Shown one piece after another: positions 8,543 through 16,930 of a DNA stretch of 64,000 nt. This DNA is from Geminicoccaceae bacterium (GTDB lineage: Bacteria; Pseudomonadota; Alphaproteobacteria; Geminicoccales; Geminicoccaceae). A model generated the notes under the pieces. It did not search any database. It was not told where the DNA came from and was given only the letters and a program-made list of their open reading frames with translations. The stretch spans positions 1,550,001 to 1,614,000 of the forward strand of contig JACKIM010000002.1 of the NCBI GenBank assembly GCA_020638465.1. The letters run 5' to 3'. Numbering within the stretch: position 1 is the first letter of the stretch; each line of letters begins with the position of its first letter. The translations under genes and the position numbers were made by a program.

Positions 8543-9598
8543 TCATGCCTTGACGCCCGCTCCGACAAGCGGGCTTGCCGCCGGATCGAGGGGCCATCGT
8601 GCCCGCGCTTCGGCAACATGCTCATCGGCGAGACCGGCGCGTATCCTCTCTATTCCCGCCCAGGCGATCATCACCCCGTTGTCTGTACACAGACGAGGAG
8701 GCGGCAGATACAATTCCACACCTTCAGCGCGTGACAATTCCTGCAAACGCGCTCCGATGGCGGCATTGGCTGCCACACCTCCCGCTACGACCAGCCGCCG
8801 GCCGCCGCCCTCTCGACGAACCGAACGGATGGCATGCCGCGTGCGGTCGGCCAGACAATCGCCGACCGCAGCCTGAAAGCCGGCGCACAGGTCGGCAATC
8901 GCCTCCGTATCCCCCTCTTCCAACCTTTCCTGAAGGATGAGTTGACGGCACGCGGTCTTGAGGCCCGAAAAGGAGAAATTGCAACCGGGTTTGTGCAGGA
9001 GGGGCCGCGGCAGACTGAAGCGCCCCGAATCTCCCCGCAACGCCGCCTGCTCGACCGCTGGGCCACCCGGGTAGCCGAGCCCCAGCATCTTCGCCAGCTT
9101 GTCGAAGGCCTCTCCCACCGCATCGTCGATGGTGCTGCCGAGCCGGCGGTAGCATCCCACGCCCTCGACCTCGATGAGCTGTGCATGGCCGCCCGAGACA
9201 AGCAGCAAGGTGTAAGGAAATGCCACATTCGCGGTCAGGCGCACCGTCAGGGCATGCGCTTCGAGGTGGTTGACCGGCACCAACGGCAATCCGGTGACGG
9301 CCGCTATCGCCTTTGCCGTCACCAGCCCGACGATGAGGCCGCCTATCAACCCTGGTCCACAGGTGACAGCCATGGCCGAAAGATCCCCGAACCCGGCACC
9401 CGCCTCGCGCATCGCCGCGCCGACGAGCTGATCCAGCCTTTCCACATGGGCGCGGGCGGCTATCTCGGGAACCACACCGCCATAGACGGCATGGACATCC
9501 AGCTGGCTGTATAATTGTTCCGCGTGGATCCGGCGCCCATCATCGACCAGCGCCACGCCGGTTTCATCGCAGCTCGTCTCGATACCAAGGACCAACAT
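8543..9598 (-). CDS. tsaD: tRNA N6-threonylcarbamoyladenosine transferase TsaD
   Basis: A 351-aa ASKHA-fold protein. It begins MLVLGIETSCDETGVALVDD, holds the metal-binding pair in VNHLEAHAL, and shows ASKHA blocks LLVSGGHAQLIEV and VVAGGVAANAAIG. With TsaB, TsaC and TsaE it places the threonylcarbamoyl group on A37 of ANN-decoding tRNAs. It is divergent from hemC with 186 bp between them, a common pairing in alphaproteobacteria. Confidence 0.96.
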   Translation of the reverse strand: MLVLGIETSCDETGVALVDDGRRIHAEQLYSQLDVHAVYGGVVPEIAARAHVERLDQLVGAAMREAGAGFGDLSAMAVTCGPGLIGGLIVGLVTAKAIAAVTGLPLVPVNHLEAHALTVRLTANVAFPYTLLLVSGGHAQLIEVEGVGCYRRLGSTIDDAVGEAFDKLAKMLGLGYPGGPAVEQAALRGDSGRFSLPRPLLHKPGCNFSFSGLKTACRQLILQERLEEGDTEAIADLCAGFQAAVGDCLADRTRHAIRSVRREGGGRRLVVAGGVAANAAIGARLQELSRAEGVELYLPPPRLCTDNGVMIAWAGIERIRAGLADEHVAEARARWPLDPAASPLVGAGVKA

Positions 9599-9784
9599 CC
9601 CGTGTTTCTCCGCCCTTCCCCACTGTGGACGGGAGGCAACTAGCGCACTCTCGCGGCGATTGCGACTGCGGCACCGCTCGTTTCTGCACGGAACGCAGCA
9701 CGGCGCTTCCGGTCAAGACGGTTCCACCCGGAAGCAAACAGTTCTACAAATGACCGCGCGGCAATATCAAAACGGGAACCCGAA

Positions 9785-10696
9785 GTGAGTGTTCAAGAGC
9801 TGATCCGGATCGGAACGCGCGGCTCGCCGCTTGCCCTGGCCCAGGCCCGCATGGTCGGAGCCGCGCTGGACAGACGCACCGAAATCGTCGTCATCAGGAC
9901 GACCGGCGATCACATCCTCGATCGCCCCCTGTCCGAGATCGGCGGCAAGGGGTTGTTCACCAAGGAAATCGAGGAACAGCTCCTCGACCGTCGGATCGAT
10001 ATCGCGGTCCATTCCATGAAGGACATGCCGACAGCCCTGCCGGATGGCCTTGCCATCGGCGCCATGCTGCACCGTGCTGATCCACGGGACTCCCTGATAT
10101 CACGCTCTGCCCGCAGCCTGGACGAGCTGCCGCGGGGAGCTCATGTCGGCACGGCCTCGCTCCGGCGAGGTGCAATCCTTCTTGCCAGACGTCCCGACCT
10201 GCGGATATCCACCTTGCGTGGAAGCGTGCAGACGCGGCTGCGCCGCATCGAGGATGGCGATTTCGATGCCACGCTGCTGGCGCAGGCCGGGCTGGATCGT
10301 CTCGGCATCGGGGCGACGACGGGGGTTCCCCTGGACATCGAGGACATGTTGCCAGCCGTCGCACAGGCCGCGATCGGTGTCGAATATGCGACAGAACGGG
10401 CCGACATTCGGCCCCTGCTCGCCACTCTGGACCACCGGGAAACCAGCCTTTGCGTAGAGATCGAGCGGGCTTTCCTCGCCGAGCTTGACGGCTCCTGCCG
10501 GACACCCATCGCCGCGCATGCCCAGATGATGGCCGACAAGGTGCTGTTCCGTGGCCTTGTCGCCCGCCCCGATGGAAGCGACATCATCCGCAGGACTTTC
10601 GAAATCCCGGCCGGCGAGGCCATGGCCATGGCCGTCGAACAGGGTCGCGAACTGCATCAGCGGCTCGGTCCCGGCTACTTCGCCGCCCCGCATTGA
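9785..10696 (+). CDS. hemC: Hydroxymethylbilane synthase (porphobilinogen deaminase)
   Basis: A 303-aa enzyme that joins four porphobilinogens into hydroxymethylbilane. Visible blocks are RIGTRGSPLALAQA, ISEIGGKGLFTKEIE-like SEIGGKGLFTKEIEEQLL, DIAVHSMKDMPT and LDGSCRTPIAAHA, the last with the Cys that holds the dipyrromethane cofactor. It starts with GTG at 9785; the conserved strand begins a few residues later, so no earlier start is needed. First gene of a heme cluster reading hemC, hemD, mitofilin-like, hemY. Confidence 0.96.
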   Translation: MSVQELIRIGTRGSPLALAQARMVGAALDRRTEIVVIRTTGDHILDRPLSEIGGKGLFTKEIEEQLLDRRIDIAVHSMKDMPTALPDGLAIGAMLHRADPRDSLISRSARSLDELPRGAHVGTASLRRGAILLARRPDLRISTLRGSVQTRLRRIEDGDFDATLLAQAGLDRLGIGATTGVPLDIEDMLPAVAQAAIGVEYATERADIRPLLATLDHRETSLCVEIERAFLAELDGSCRTPIAAHAQMMADKVLFRGLVARPDGSDIIRRTFEIPAGEAMAMAVEQGRELHQRLGPGYFAAPH

Positions 10697-10724
10697 TCCG
10701 CCCCAGCATCATGCCAGCAAAACC

Positions 10725-11429
10725 ATGAAAATCCTCGTGACCCGCCCCGAGCCCGCCGCTTCGCTGATGGCCGAAACCATCCGCGAGATGGGCCATGATG
10801 CCATCGTCTGCCCGCTGACCTGCGAGGTTCAGATCGACTTCGATCCACTGGTCATCGATGAGCCGGATGCATGGATACTCACCAGCGCGCGCGCCGCATT
10901 CGCCCTGGCGGAACTGCCACCGCGTCCCGTCTATGCTGTCGGCAGATCGACCGAGCGCGCAGCCCGCGATGCCGGAGCCCGGGACGTGTCGGCCAGTGGC
11001 AGCAACTGGCATGAACTCGGCGAGTTGATCCTGAATTCGGGACTTCCCCCGGGTGCTCGGCTGGTGCATCTGTGCGGCCGCGACATCAATGGCGACCTCG
11101 CATCCCTGCTCCGCGACAGCGGGTTATATTACCACCGCGTTGTCGTCTACGCGATGGAGCCGGTTGCCGATGCGGCCGGACTGGTCGAACTCGCCCTGCG
11201 CCGCGGATCGGTCGAGGGTGTGGCGCTGATGTCGCCCCGCGCGGCCACGATCTTCTGCAACATCATCAGCGCGAAGAACCTTCATAACGAGGCGCGCAAT
11301 CTGTGTGTCCTGGCACTCAGCGACGACATCGCTGCGGCAGCGAGGCCTCTGGCTGCCCATGATGTCCGTATTTCGCCAAGACAGGATGTACGCGCCCTGC
11401 TGCGTCAGCTTGATGCTTCGTCGGGTTGA
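10725..11429 (+). CDS. hemD: Uroporphyrinogen-III synthase
   Basis: A 234-aa protein, MKILVTRPEPAASLMAETIR, with the usual HemD features DAWILTSARAAFAL, VYAVGRSTERAARDAGARDV and GVALMSPRAATIF. It cyclises hydroxymethylbilane with inversion of ring D. Sequence conservation is low in this family, so the hemC neighbour strongly supports the call. The ATG at 10725 is chosen because an upstream in-frame start at 10551 would overlap most of the hemC C-terminus. It is 28 bp after hemC. Confidence 0.9.
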   Translation: MKILVTRPEPAASLMAETIREMGHDAIVCPLTCEVQIDFDPLVIDEPDAWILTSARAAFALAELPPRPVYAVGRSTERAARDAGARDVSASGSNWHELGELILNSGLPPGARLVHLCGRDINGDLASLLRDSGLYYHRVVVYAMEPVADAAGLVELALRRGSVEGVALMSPRAATIFCNIISAKNLHNEARNLCVLALSDDIAAAARPLAAHDVRISPRQDVRALLRQLDASSG

Positions 11430-11497
11430 TGCTAGCGCTGTTATCGGGTGCGTCGCGATTCGATGGTCGGTCAACTTTGCGGGTACAAGGAGTCATC

Positions 11498-12502
11498 ATG
11501 TGGATCAGGGCGCTCGGCGCCGGACTGATCGGTGGTGTCGTCTCGACAGCGACAATCCTTGCGCTGGGCGGCGCAGGCATGTTGAGGCCCAGTGAAGGTC
11601 CAACCGTCGATCAACGCCTCGACGTGCTGGAACACACCGCCTCAGAGCTCGACAACCGTCTCAATCGTGACCCGCGCGAGGTCGCCGATCTCGATACCAT
11701 CGATCGGCGCCTGGCAAGCCTCGAAAAGCGCCTCGACCAGCTGGAAAGCGGAGATGCCGCCGCTGTCGTTCCCGAACTCGCCCCCTATCTGAGCCCGCTG
11801 TGGTCAAAACTCACAGCGCTGGAGGACCGGCTGGATTCCACCGAGGATACGGCGAACACCGTCGCACCGGTCATCATGCCACTGGAAACGAGGGTGACAT
11901 CGCTCGAAGCTCGCCTCGCCAAGCGTTCGGACAGCCTGGCGGCACGCATGGCGTTGCTGGAGACCCGCAGCCGGCTGGGGCATGGCGGTGACGGGCGCAT
12001 TGCCGCAGCCGCCCTGCTGCTGGGTGATCTGCGCGATGCCCTCGACGGCGGAGACGCCTTTGGCACGCAGCTCGACCGTCTCGCCAACCTTGTCGACAAT
12101 GACGACAAGCTCGCGCACTTCGTCGATCGCATCCGGCCGCTTGCAGCAGGCGTGGCGACATTCGATGACCTGACAGCCCGCCTCGACAACCTCGACATCG
12201 AGGTCGGGCACGACGGGCATCGACCGGCCTGGGTTGCTCGAACACTGACTAATCTCGAGAGCCTCATCGTCATTCGCAAGGACGGCGATTCCGGGCATAC
12301 GCCCCTCGACCTCGCCCGCGCAGCCATGCACTCGGACGATCTCGCTCTCGCCATCACCATGCTTTCACCACTTGAGGATACCGGTGGTCCCGCCCTGCGC
12401 CAATGGCTCGCCGACGCCAGGGCCCGGCTGGCGGTCAGCGAAACGATGGCGGCGCTGGAAAGGACCATACGCGAACTTCTTGCCCCGCCGTCCCGCTCAT
12501 GA
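11498..12502 (+). CDS. Mitofilin / Mic60-like inner membrane protein (COG4223)
   Basis: A 334-aa protein with one N-terminal membrane anchor (ALGAGLIGGVVSTATILALG), a long charged coiled-coil region (repeated EXRL-type heptads about 40-170) and a C-terminal domain with DLARAAMHSDDLALAITMLS and ALRQWLADARARLAVSETMA. This matches the mitofilin signature. Alphaproteobacterial Mic60 homologues shape intracytoplasmic or inner membranes and contact outer-membrane proteins. AAGGAG lies 5 bp before the ATG at 11498. It is sandwiched between hemD and hemY, the known location in this class, and overlaps hemY by ATGA. Confidence 0.8.
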   Translation: MWIRALGAGLIGGVVSTATILALGGAGMLRPSEGPTVDQRLDVLEHTASELDNRLNRDPREVADLDTIDRRLASLEKRLDQLESGDAAAVVPELAPYLSPLWSKLTALEDRLDSTEDTANTVAPVIMPLETRVTSLEARLAKRSDSLAARMALLETRSRLGHGGDGRIAAAALLLGDLRDALDGGDAFGTQLDRLANLVDNDDKLAHFVDRIRPLAAGVATFDDLTARLDNLDIEVGHDGHRPAWVARTLTNLESLIVIRKDGDSGHTPLDLARAAMHSDDLALAITMLSPLEDTGGPALRQWLADARARLAVSETMAALERTIRELLAPPSRS

Positions 12503-13917
12503 TCCGCCTTGCCGTCATTCTCGCCCTGTGGACGGTGCTGGGTATCGTCGGTGCCTGGCTTGCCGACAGCGGAATCGTCGCCATCTCATGGCGTGACTAC
12601 GATATCCGCATCCATGGCGGGCTGCTGGTGGGAATGATGTTGCTGGTCATCGTCGGCATCATTTTCATATTCGAGCTGATCCACTGGCTTGTCGGCCTGC
12701 CGGCCCGTCACCGTGAACGCAAACGGCACAGGCGGCAGATGACCGGCTATCAGGCCCTGTCGAACGGCATGATCGCGGCAGCAGCCGGAGATGCCGTCGC
12801 CGCCAGCCAGTTCGGCAGGCAGGCGGCCCGGCTGCTGGATGACGAACCGGCGACCCTGCTGCTCGCAGCCCAGACAGCGCAGCTCGAAGGCAAGGATGAC
12901 GTCGCCCAGCTCAAGTTCAAGACCATGCTCGAAGAGCCCGAAACCCGCTTTCTGGGTCTGCGCGGCCTCCTCGCCGACGCCGTCAACCGTGGCGCCTACC
13001 AGGAGGCGCTCGCCCTTGCCCGCGAAGCCTATTCCCTGCGGCCCAGTACGCCATGGGTGCTGACCACGCTGTTCGACCTGCTTACGCGCTCCGAGCAGTG
13101 GGCCGAGGCCATGAACGTGGTCAACCAGATCGGTCGCCTCAAGCTGTTCCACAAGGACGAGGTCCAGCGCCGCCGTGCCCTCCTGCACCACATGATGGCC
13201 GAGGAGGCACTTGACAACGACCGCCTCGAAGACGCCCTGGTCTATGCCCGGGATGCCAACAGGCGCTTCCCCCGCTTCGCTCCGGCGACCGTGCTCGCCG
13301 CGACCGTTTCGGCCGCCCTTGGTCGCAAGGGACAGGCCCGCCGCTTACTGGAGCGGGCATGGGAGCTGTCGCCGCACCCGGAGTTTGCCGATGCCTATGC
13401 CCGGCTCGAGGATAACGAGGAGCCTAAGGCCAGACTCAAGCGTTTCGAGCAACTGGAGCGCCTGCAACCGAAACATGCACTGACCCATGTGGTCATGGCC
13501 GAGCTTGCCATGGCGGCTGGCGAGTGGAAAACGGCAAAGCATCATCTCGACGATGCGCTGGAACGTGACCCGACGGCCGGCGTCTATCGTCTCTACGCTG
13601 ATTTCGAGCGCGCCAGTGGCGGTGGCAACGAGAAGGCCCGCAGTTGGCTGGCCAAGACACTCGACGCGCAACCGGACGATTGCTGGGTCTGCGAGGACAG
13701 TGGCGAAGTTCTCCCCGAGTGGCAGCTTTACGGCCCCACCGGCCGCTTCGACAGCGTCCAGTGGCATCGCCCGCCCAAGATCGTGCGCCTCGCCGCCGGC
13801 CAGCGGCCCGCCTACGCCCTGCCGCACGAGGACTTCACCGATGGGCATGTCCCACGCAGTCCTTTCGCCCGTCTGCGCCAGTTCCCGCGGTCCGATGACG
13901 ACAGCGAACGGCACTGA
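12499..13917 (+). CDS. hemY: HemY-type TPR membrane protein
   Basis: A 472-aa protein with two N-terminal membrane helices (MIRLAVILALWTVLGIVGAW and LLVGMMLLVIVGIIFIFELI) then TPR repeats through about residue 400. This is the heme-operon HemY of proteobacteria, unrelated to protoporphyrinogen oxidase HemY of Bacillus. The C-terminal CWVCEDSGEVLPEWQLYGP is a conserved ending containing a CxxC pair. Start at 12499 overlaps the stop of the mitofilin-like gene (ATGA). Its role in heme homeostasis is known only broadly. Confidence 0.9.
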   Translation: MIRLAVILALWTVLGIVGAWLADSGIVAISWRDYDIRIHGGLLVGMMLLVIVGIIFIFELIHWLVGLPARHRERKRHRRQMTGYQALSNGMIAAAAGDAVAASQFGRQAARLLDDEPATLLLAAQTAQLEGKDDVAQLKFKTMLEEPETRFLGLRGLLADAVNRGAYQEALALAREAYSLRPSTPWVLTTLFDLLTRSEQWAEAMNVVNQIGRLKLFHKDEVQRRRALLHHMMAEEALDNDRLEDALVYARDANRRFPRFAPATVLAATVSAALGRKGQARRLLERAWELSPHPEFADAYARLEDNEEPKARLKRFEQLERLQPKHALTHVVMAELAMAAGEWKTAKHHLDDALERDPTAGVYRLYADFERASGGGNEKARSWLAKTLDAQPDDCWVCEDSGEVLPEWQLYGPTGRFDSVQWHRPPKIVRLAAGQRPAYALPHEDFTDGHVPRSPFARLRQFPRSDDDSERH

Positions 13918-13994
13918 CCACTGACCGGGCGATGGCCCGCGCGATGATTGAACACTTGCGCCAATCCTTCGAACCGTCTAAGAGCACGGCCGTT

Positions 13995-14070
13995 GCCGCA
14001 TTAGCTCAGCTGGTAGAGCACCTCATTCGTAATGAGGGGGTCGGCGGTTCAAGTCCGTCATGCGGCACCA
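13995..14070 (+). tRNA. tRNA-Thr (CGT)
   Basis: A 76-nt cloverleaf including an encoded CCA. Acceptor GCCGCAT pairs with ATGCGGC; the D arm is TAGCTCAGCTGGTAGAGCA; the anticodon stem is CCTCA/TGAGG around loop TTCGTAA, giving anticodon CGT for ACG codons; the T arm contains GGTTCAAGTCC. It is followed directly by IS remnants. Confidence 0.96.
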
Positions 14071-14097
14071 GTCATTCGCTACCTGAAGGCGGCATGG

Positions 14098-14260
14098 TCA
14101 AGGTAGCAACGCAAGTTGATCGAGGCGCCTGTCTTCCTTCTCCTGATTGCGGATGTAGTTACGGATCAAGGCTTCATCTCGTCCGACCGTGCTGACGAAA
14201 TATCCTCTTGCCCAGAAATGTCGGCCAACAAAGTTGCGTCGGCGTTCGCCATAAACGAGC
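14098..14260 (-). pseudogene. IS200/IS605-type transposase TnpA, C-terminal remnant
   Basis: On the minus strand about 52 codons read FVGRHFWARGYFVSTVGRDE, then ALIRNYIRNQEKEDRRLDQL and a stop (TGA at 14098-14100). This is the C-terminal half of the small Y1 transposase of the IS200 group. An in-frame stop lies just upstream and the N-terminal His-hydrophobe-His half is missing, so it is a dead fragment. Confidence 0.75.
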
Positions 14261-14289
14261 TATTGTCAAATCTGGTGTCTGGGCGATCA

Positions 14290-14545
14290 TCAAGCGGCGG
14301 CCTGAAGTTTGTTTGACGGCTTGATGCCGTTGATGAAATCGACGCCCTGGATGATATCGGCGAGATGAGCGAAGCCGCGCAGTTTGCGCCAGCTTTGCTC
14401 GGCGCATTGTTCGATCTTGAACATCATATGAAGCATCCCGTCCCGGCTCAGGCAGCCTTTGGTGCGCTTTGTGCGATGGCGGATGGGGGCGAAGGCGCTT
14501 TCAATGGGATTTGACGTCCGGATGCTCTGCCGTAACCGGCCGCCG
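14290..14545 (-). pseudogene. IS256-family (mutator type) transposase, C-terminal remnant
   Basis: The minus strand reads RTSNPIESAFAPIRHRTKRT then KGCLSRDGMLHMMFKIEQCA, followed by SWRKLRGF and ending in SNKLQAAA with stop at 14290-14292. The (T)SNPIES...RHRTKRTKG block is the C-terminal signature of IS256-type transposases. Only about 80 codons survive; upstream the frame loses similarity before the IS66 genes begin. Confidence 0.75.
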
Positions 14546-14623
14546 GTTGGCGTACTGGGTTTGGTGTCTGAAATCTAGGATACGTCGCGATAGGTGTGTC
14601 TTGGAGCAAGAGCATTGGGTCGA

Positions 14624-14992
14624 GTGGAGATATTGACGGGTCCGGAGTGTCGTCGGAGGCGGACGGCTCGGGAGAAGTTTGCGATTGTTCGGGCATCGCT
14701 GGAGCCGGGTGCGGTGATAGCGGATGTTGCGCGGCGGTTTGGGGTGACGCGTCAGCAGGTGTATCAATGGCGATCGGATTTCCGGTCCGGGATTTTGCCG
14801 GCACCAGCCGAAGGCGCGGCGGTTTTTGCGCAGGTGGCATTGAGTGGTGGCGAGATAACTGATGCTGTCAGCACGGGCGCGGTTTCAGAGACGGTGGAGG
14901 TTCGCCTGCATGGCGGTCGTGTGCTGGTCGTCCCCTTGACGATCGAGCGCCGGCGGCTGCAGGCCCTGATCCGGACGGTAGAGGCGTCATGA
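14624..14992 (+). CDS. tnpA: IS66-family accessory protein TnpA
   Basis: A 122-aa protein starting VEILTGPECRRRRTAREKFA (GTG at 14624), with a helix-turn-helix VARRFGVTRQQVYQWRSDFR typical of IS66 OrfA. It overlaps tnpB by ATGA. The ORF is intact, but the element is not: the large TnpC transposase downstream is reduced to a few codons and no terminal repeats were recognised, so the gene is probably non-functional for transposition. Confidence 0.85.
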   Translation: MEILTGPECRRRRTAREKFAIVRASLEPGAVIADVARRFGVTRQQVYQWRSDFRSGILPAPAEGAAVFAQVALSGGEITDAVSTGAVSETVEVRLHGGRVLVVPLTIERRRLQALIRTVEAS

Positions 14993-15333
14993 TCGGGCCG
15001 GGCACGGGTGTGCGGGTCTATCTGGCCTGCGGGGTCACCGACATGCGCAAGGGGATCCAGGGCCTGGCGGCTGCGGCGCAACAGGTCATTCAGCAGGATC
15101 CGTGCTCAGGCGCGGTGTTCGGCTTTCGTGGACGTCGAGGTGACCGGATCAAGCTGCTTTATTGGGACACCCAGGGTTTCTGCCTCTATTACAAGGTGCT
15201 GGAGCATGGCCGCTTTCCCTGGCCGTCGCCCGCCGACGGCATGGTTCATCTCACCTCGGCGCAATTGGCCATGTTGTGGGAGGGAATCGACTGGCGCCGG
15301 CCAGTTTGGTCATCCCCGCCATCGCGATTTTGA
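14989..15333 (+). CDS. tnpB: IS66-family accessory protein TnpB
   Basis: A 114-aa protein, MIGPGTGVRVYLACGVTDMR, then GFRGRRGDRIKLLYWD, HGRFPWPSP and MLWEGIDWRRP, all IS66 TnpB signatures. Length is normal, but the last dozen residues (VWSSPPSRF) differ from the usual ending, which may mark slight erosion. It overlaps tnpA by 4 bp. Confidence 0.88.
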   Translation: MIGPGTGVRVYLACGVTDMRKGIQGLAAAAQQVIQQDPCSGAVFGFRGRRGDRIKLLYWDTQGFCLYYKVLEHGRFPWPSPADGMVHLTSAQLAMLWEGIDWRRPVWSSPPSRF

Positions 15334-15417
15334 GCACTCTTCGAATCATCTTCTATAGTATTGAATCATCGTTGTTTTATCCTTTTTGAATGATCTGTTC
15401 CGGGCTAGAATCCGGTC

Positions 15418-15519
15418 ATGAAGATCCATCTCGACAACCTGCCCGACGATCCGGTGGCTTTGCGTGCGATCATCGCCGAGCAGTACCTCCGGTTAGCTTT
15501 TCCCGTTCAGGCGGAATAG
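15418..15519 (+). pseudogene. IS66 transposase TnpC, N-terminal stub
   Basis: MKIHLDNLPDDPVALRAIIA followed by EQ is the N-terminus of the IS66 transposase. Similarity stops at about 15488 and the frame then runs through unrelated sequence to a TAG at 15517. More than 450 codons are missing. The break coincides with the left end of the palindromic element at 15495. Confidence 0.75.
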
Positions 15520-15593
15520 CCTGAACGATCAGGAAATGCGTCGAAACAAACAGATAGAGCCAGTTTTCCGATTTCACCGAATCGGGAAAAGCT
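15495..15593. repeat. Small palindromic (MITE/REP-like) element inside the IS66 remnant
   Basis: A 99-bp unit bounded by an 11-bp perfect inverted repeat, AGCTTTTCCCG (15495-15505) and CGGGAAAAGCT (15583-15593), extendable to 14/15 bp. Inside are hairpins CGTTCAGGC/GCCTGAACG and TTTTCCGATT/GAATCGGGAAAA. It contains no ORF. It begins where TnpC similarity ends. I cannot see a second copy in this window. Confidence 0.5.
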
Positions 15594-15633
15594 TGTCTTA
15601 TGACTTTGCCATCCGTTTGGGCCAGATTGGGAT

Positions 15634-15665
15634 GCCCGATCCGGGGTGGCCACCCCGGATCGGGC
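15634..15665. repeat. 32-bp perfect palindrome
   Basis: GCCCGATCCGGGGTGG (15634-15649) is followed without spacer by its exact reverse complement (15650-15665). It is 14 of 16 G/C per arm and lies between the palindromic element and the IS1634 fragment. It could be the end of a mobile element, a protein-binding site, or a very stable RNA hairpin. Confidence 0.7.
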
Positions 15666-15709
15666 GGAAGGGGACGGATCGCGGAAAAGCCGGTCGTTTG
15701 GGGACCGGG

Positions 15710-16654
15710 TTAGAGTTGGATCGCCCCTTTCTTTTCCATCAGGCCTGAACGGATACCGGGGCTTTGAGGCCCCCTGGAGTACATGCCGGCATCACTGACG
15801 AACAGGGTTCGCCCCAAGCGCATCTCCCTGAGGTCATCCTTGACCTTCTGCACGGTGGTGACGTCCGGCGTATTGCCGGGAAAGATCCAGGAACGGACCG
15901 GCACGCCTTCACGGGTCACGGCAAGAGCAATCACGATCTGCGGGTCGTTGTCGCGGCCCTCCTTGGAATGACCGCGCTTTCGAAGCGGTTCGAACTGCAG
16001 CCCGCGCCACTCGTGGCTGGCAACATCCTCCTCATCGGTCTCGAACCAGGCGGTGGTGGCGTCATAAAAGACCAGATCCACATCCAGCTTGAACAGATCG
16101 ACGCTGTTCCAGAACACCTCGCGTTCGATGGCGTCGCCATGCTCGGCAAGAAGGTCGAGTGCCCGGTAAAGCTGCCCCAAGGCGAGATCCTTGGCCTCCG
16201 GCAGCCATACCCGATCCAGAAAATACTCATGACAGGCCAGCTTCGAGCCCGGCCGCGCCAGCCGCTGGACGGTCATCGCCAGCAAGGCCGCCAGATGCGG
16301 CGCTTTCAGTTTTTGGGTGGCAATCCTGGAAGCAACCGCCGCACCAATGCCCAACTGCTCCCACAGCGCCTTGACCAGATGGACAACGCCGAGCTCGAAC
16401 ACCGCCCCGATCTCGATCCCGCCAGCACCGCCGCCTTTGACCACCGGCTCGTCCTTCTCCTCGGCCAGAACCCGCCGGATGCTGGCCACCAGCCGCTCGA
16501 GCACCGCCCGGTCCAGCTTGTCGGCACGGCCGAAGCTATGCACCACCCGGGCCTCGACATGGCCCTTTTCCGGATGGCGGTGGTTCTCGGCGAGCGCGTA
16601 GTAGCACACCTCGCTGCCATCCTTGTTCCGCCGCCTGGTCGTTCGCAAGTACAT
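15710..16654 (-). pseudogene. IS1634-family transposase, truncated at the C-terminus
   Basis: About 290 codons of a DDE transposase: MYLRTTRRRNKDGSEVCYYA, GRADKLDRAVLERLVASIRR, LVFYDATTAWFETDEED and VRSWIFPGNTPDVTTVQKVK. Similarity ends after LFVSDAGMYS (about 15778), after which the frame reads 20 unrelated residues to a stop. Normal members are about 550 aa, so the second half of the catalytic domain is missing. The start at ATG 16654 is the usual one; an upstream start at 16717 is not needed. Confidence 0.8.
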
Positions 16655-16930
16655 GCCCACGACAATAGCATGCTTGAACGTCCCGAAAAGCCAGAAAACG
16701 TCAATTCGTGTGCCCACATGTTTTTCGACGAAAATCGGCCGGAGGCGAAAACCAAATTCAACATTTTCAACAGCTTGCTGACGAAGATCGCCAAAAAATC
16801 ACGCCAAACATGCCCATTCACCGCAAACTCGGGGCTGCCAGTGCTCAGCCGGATCAGGGGCAACCGCCTCGCTACCCTGCTCGAACGCGTCGACCTTCGC
16901 CGCTGCGTCTCCGTGAAGGCCGTCGCTTCT

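Noticed and set aside
14071..14097. Attachment-site duplication of the tRNA-Thr 3' end
   Set aside because: No second copy of the tRNA 3' segment was found in the window, so no att pair can be claimed.
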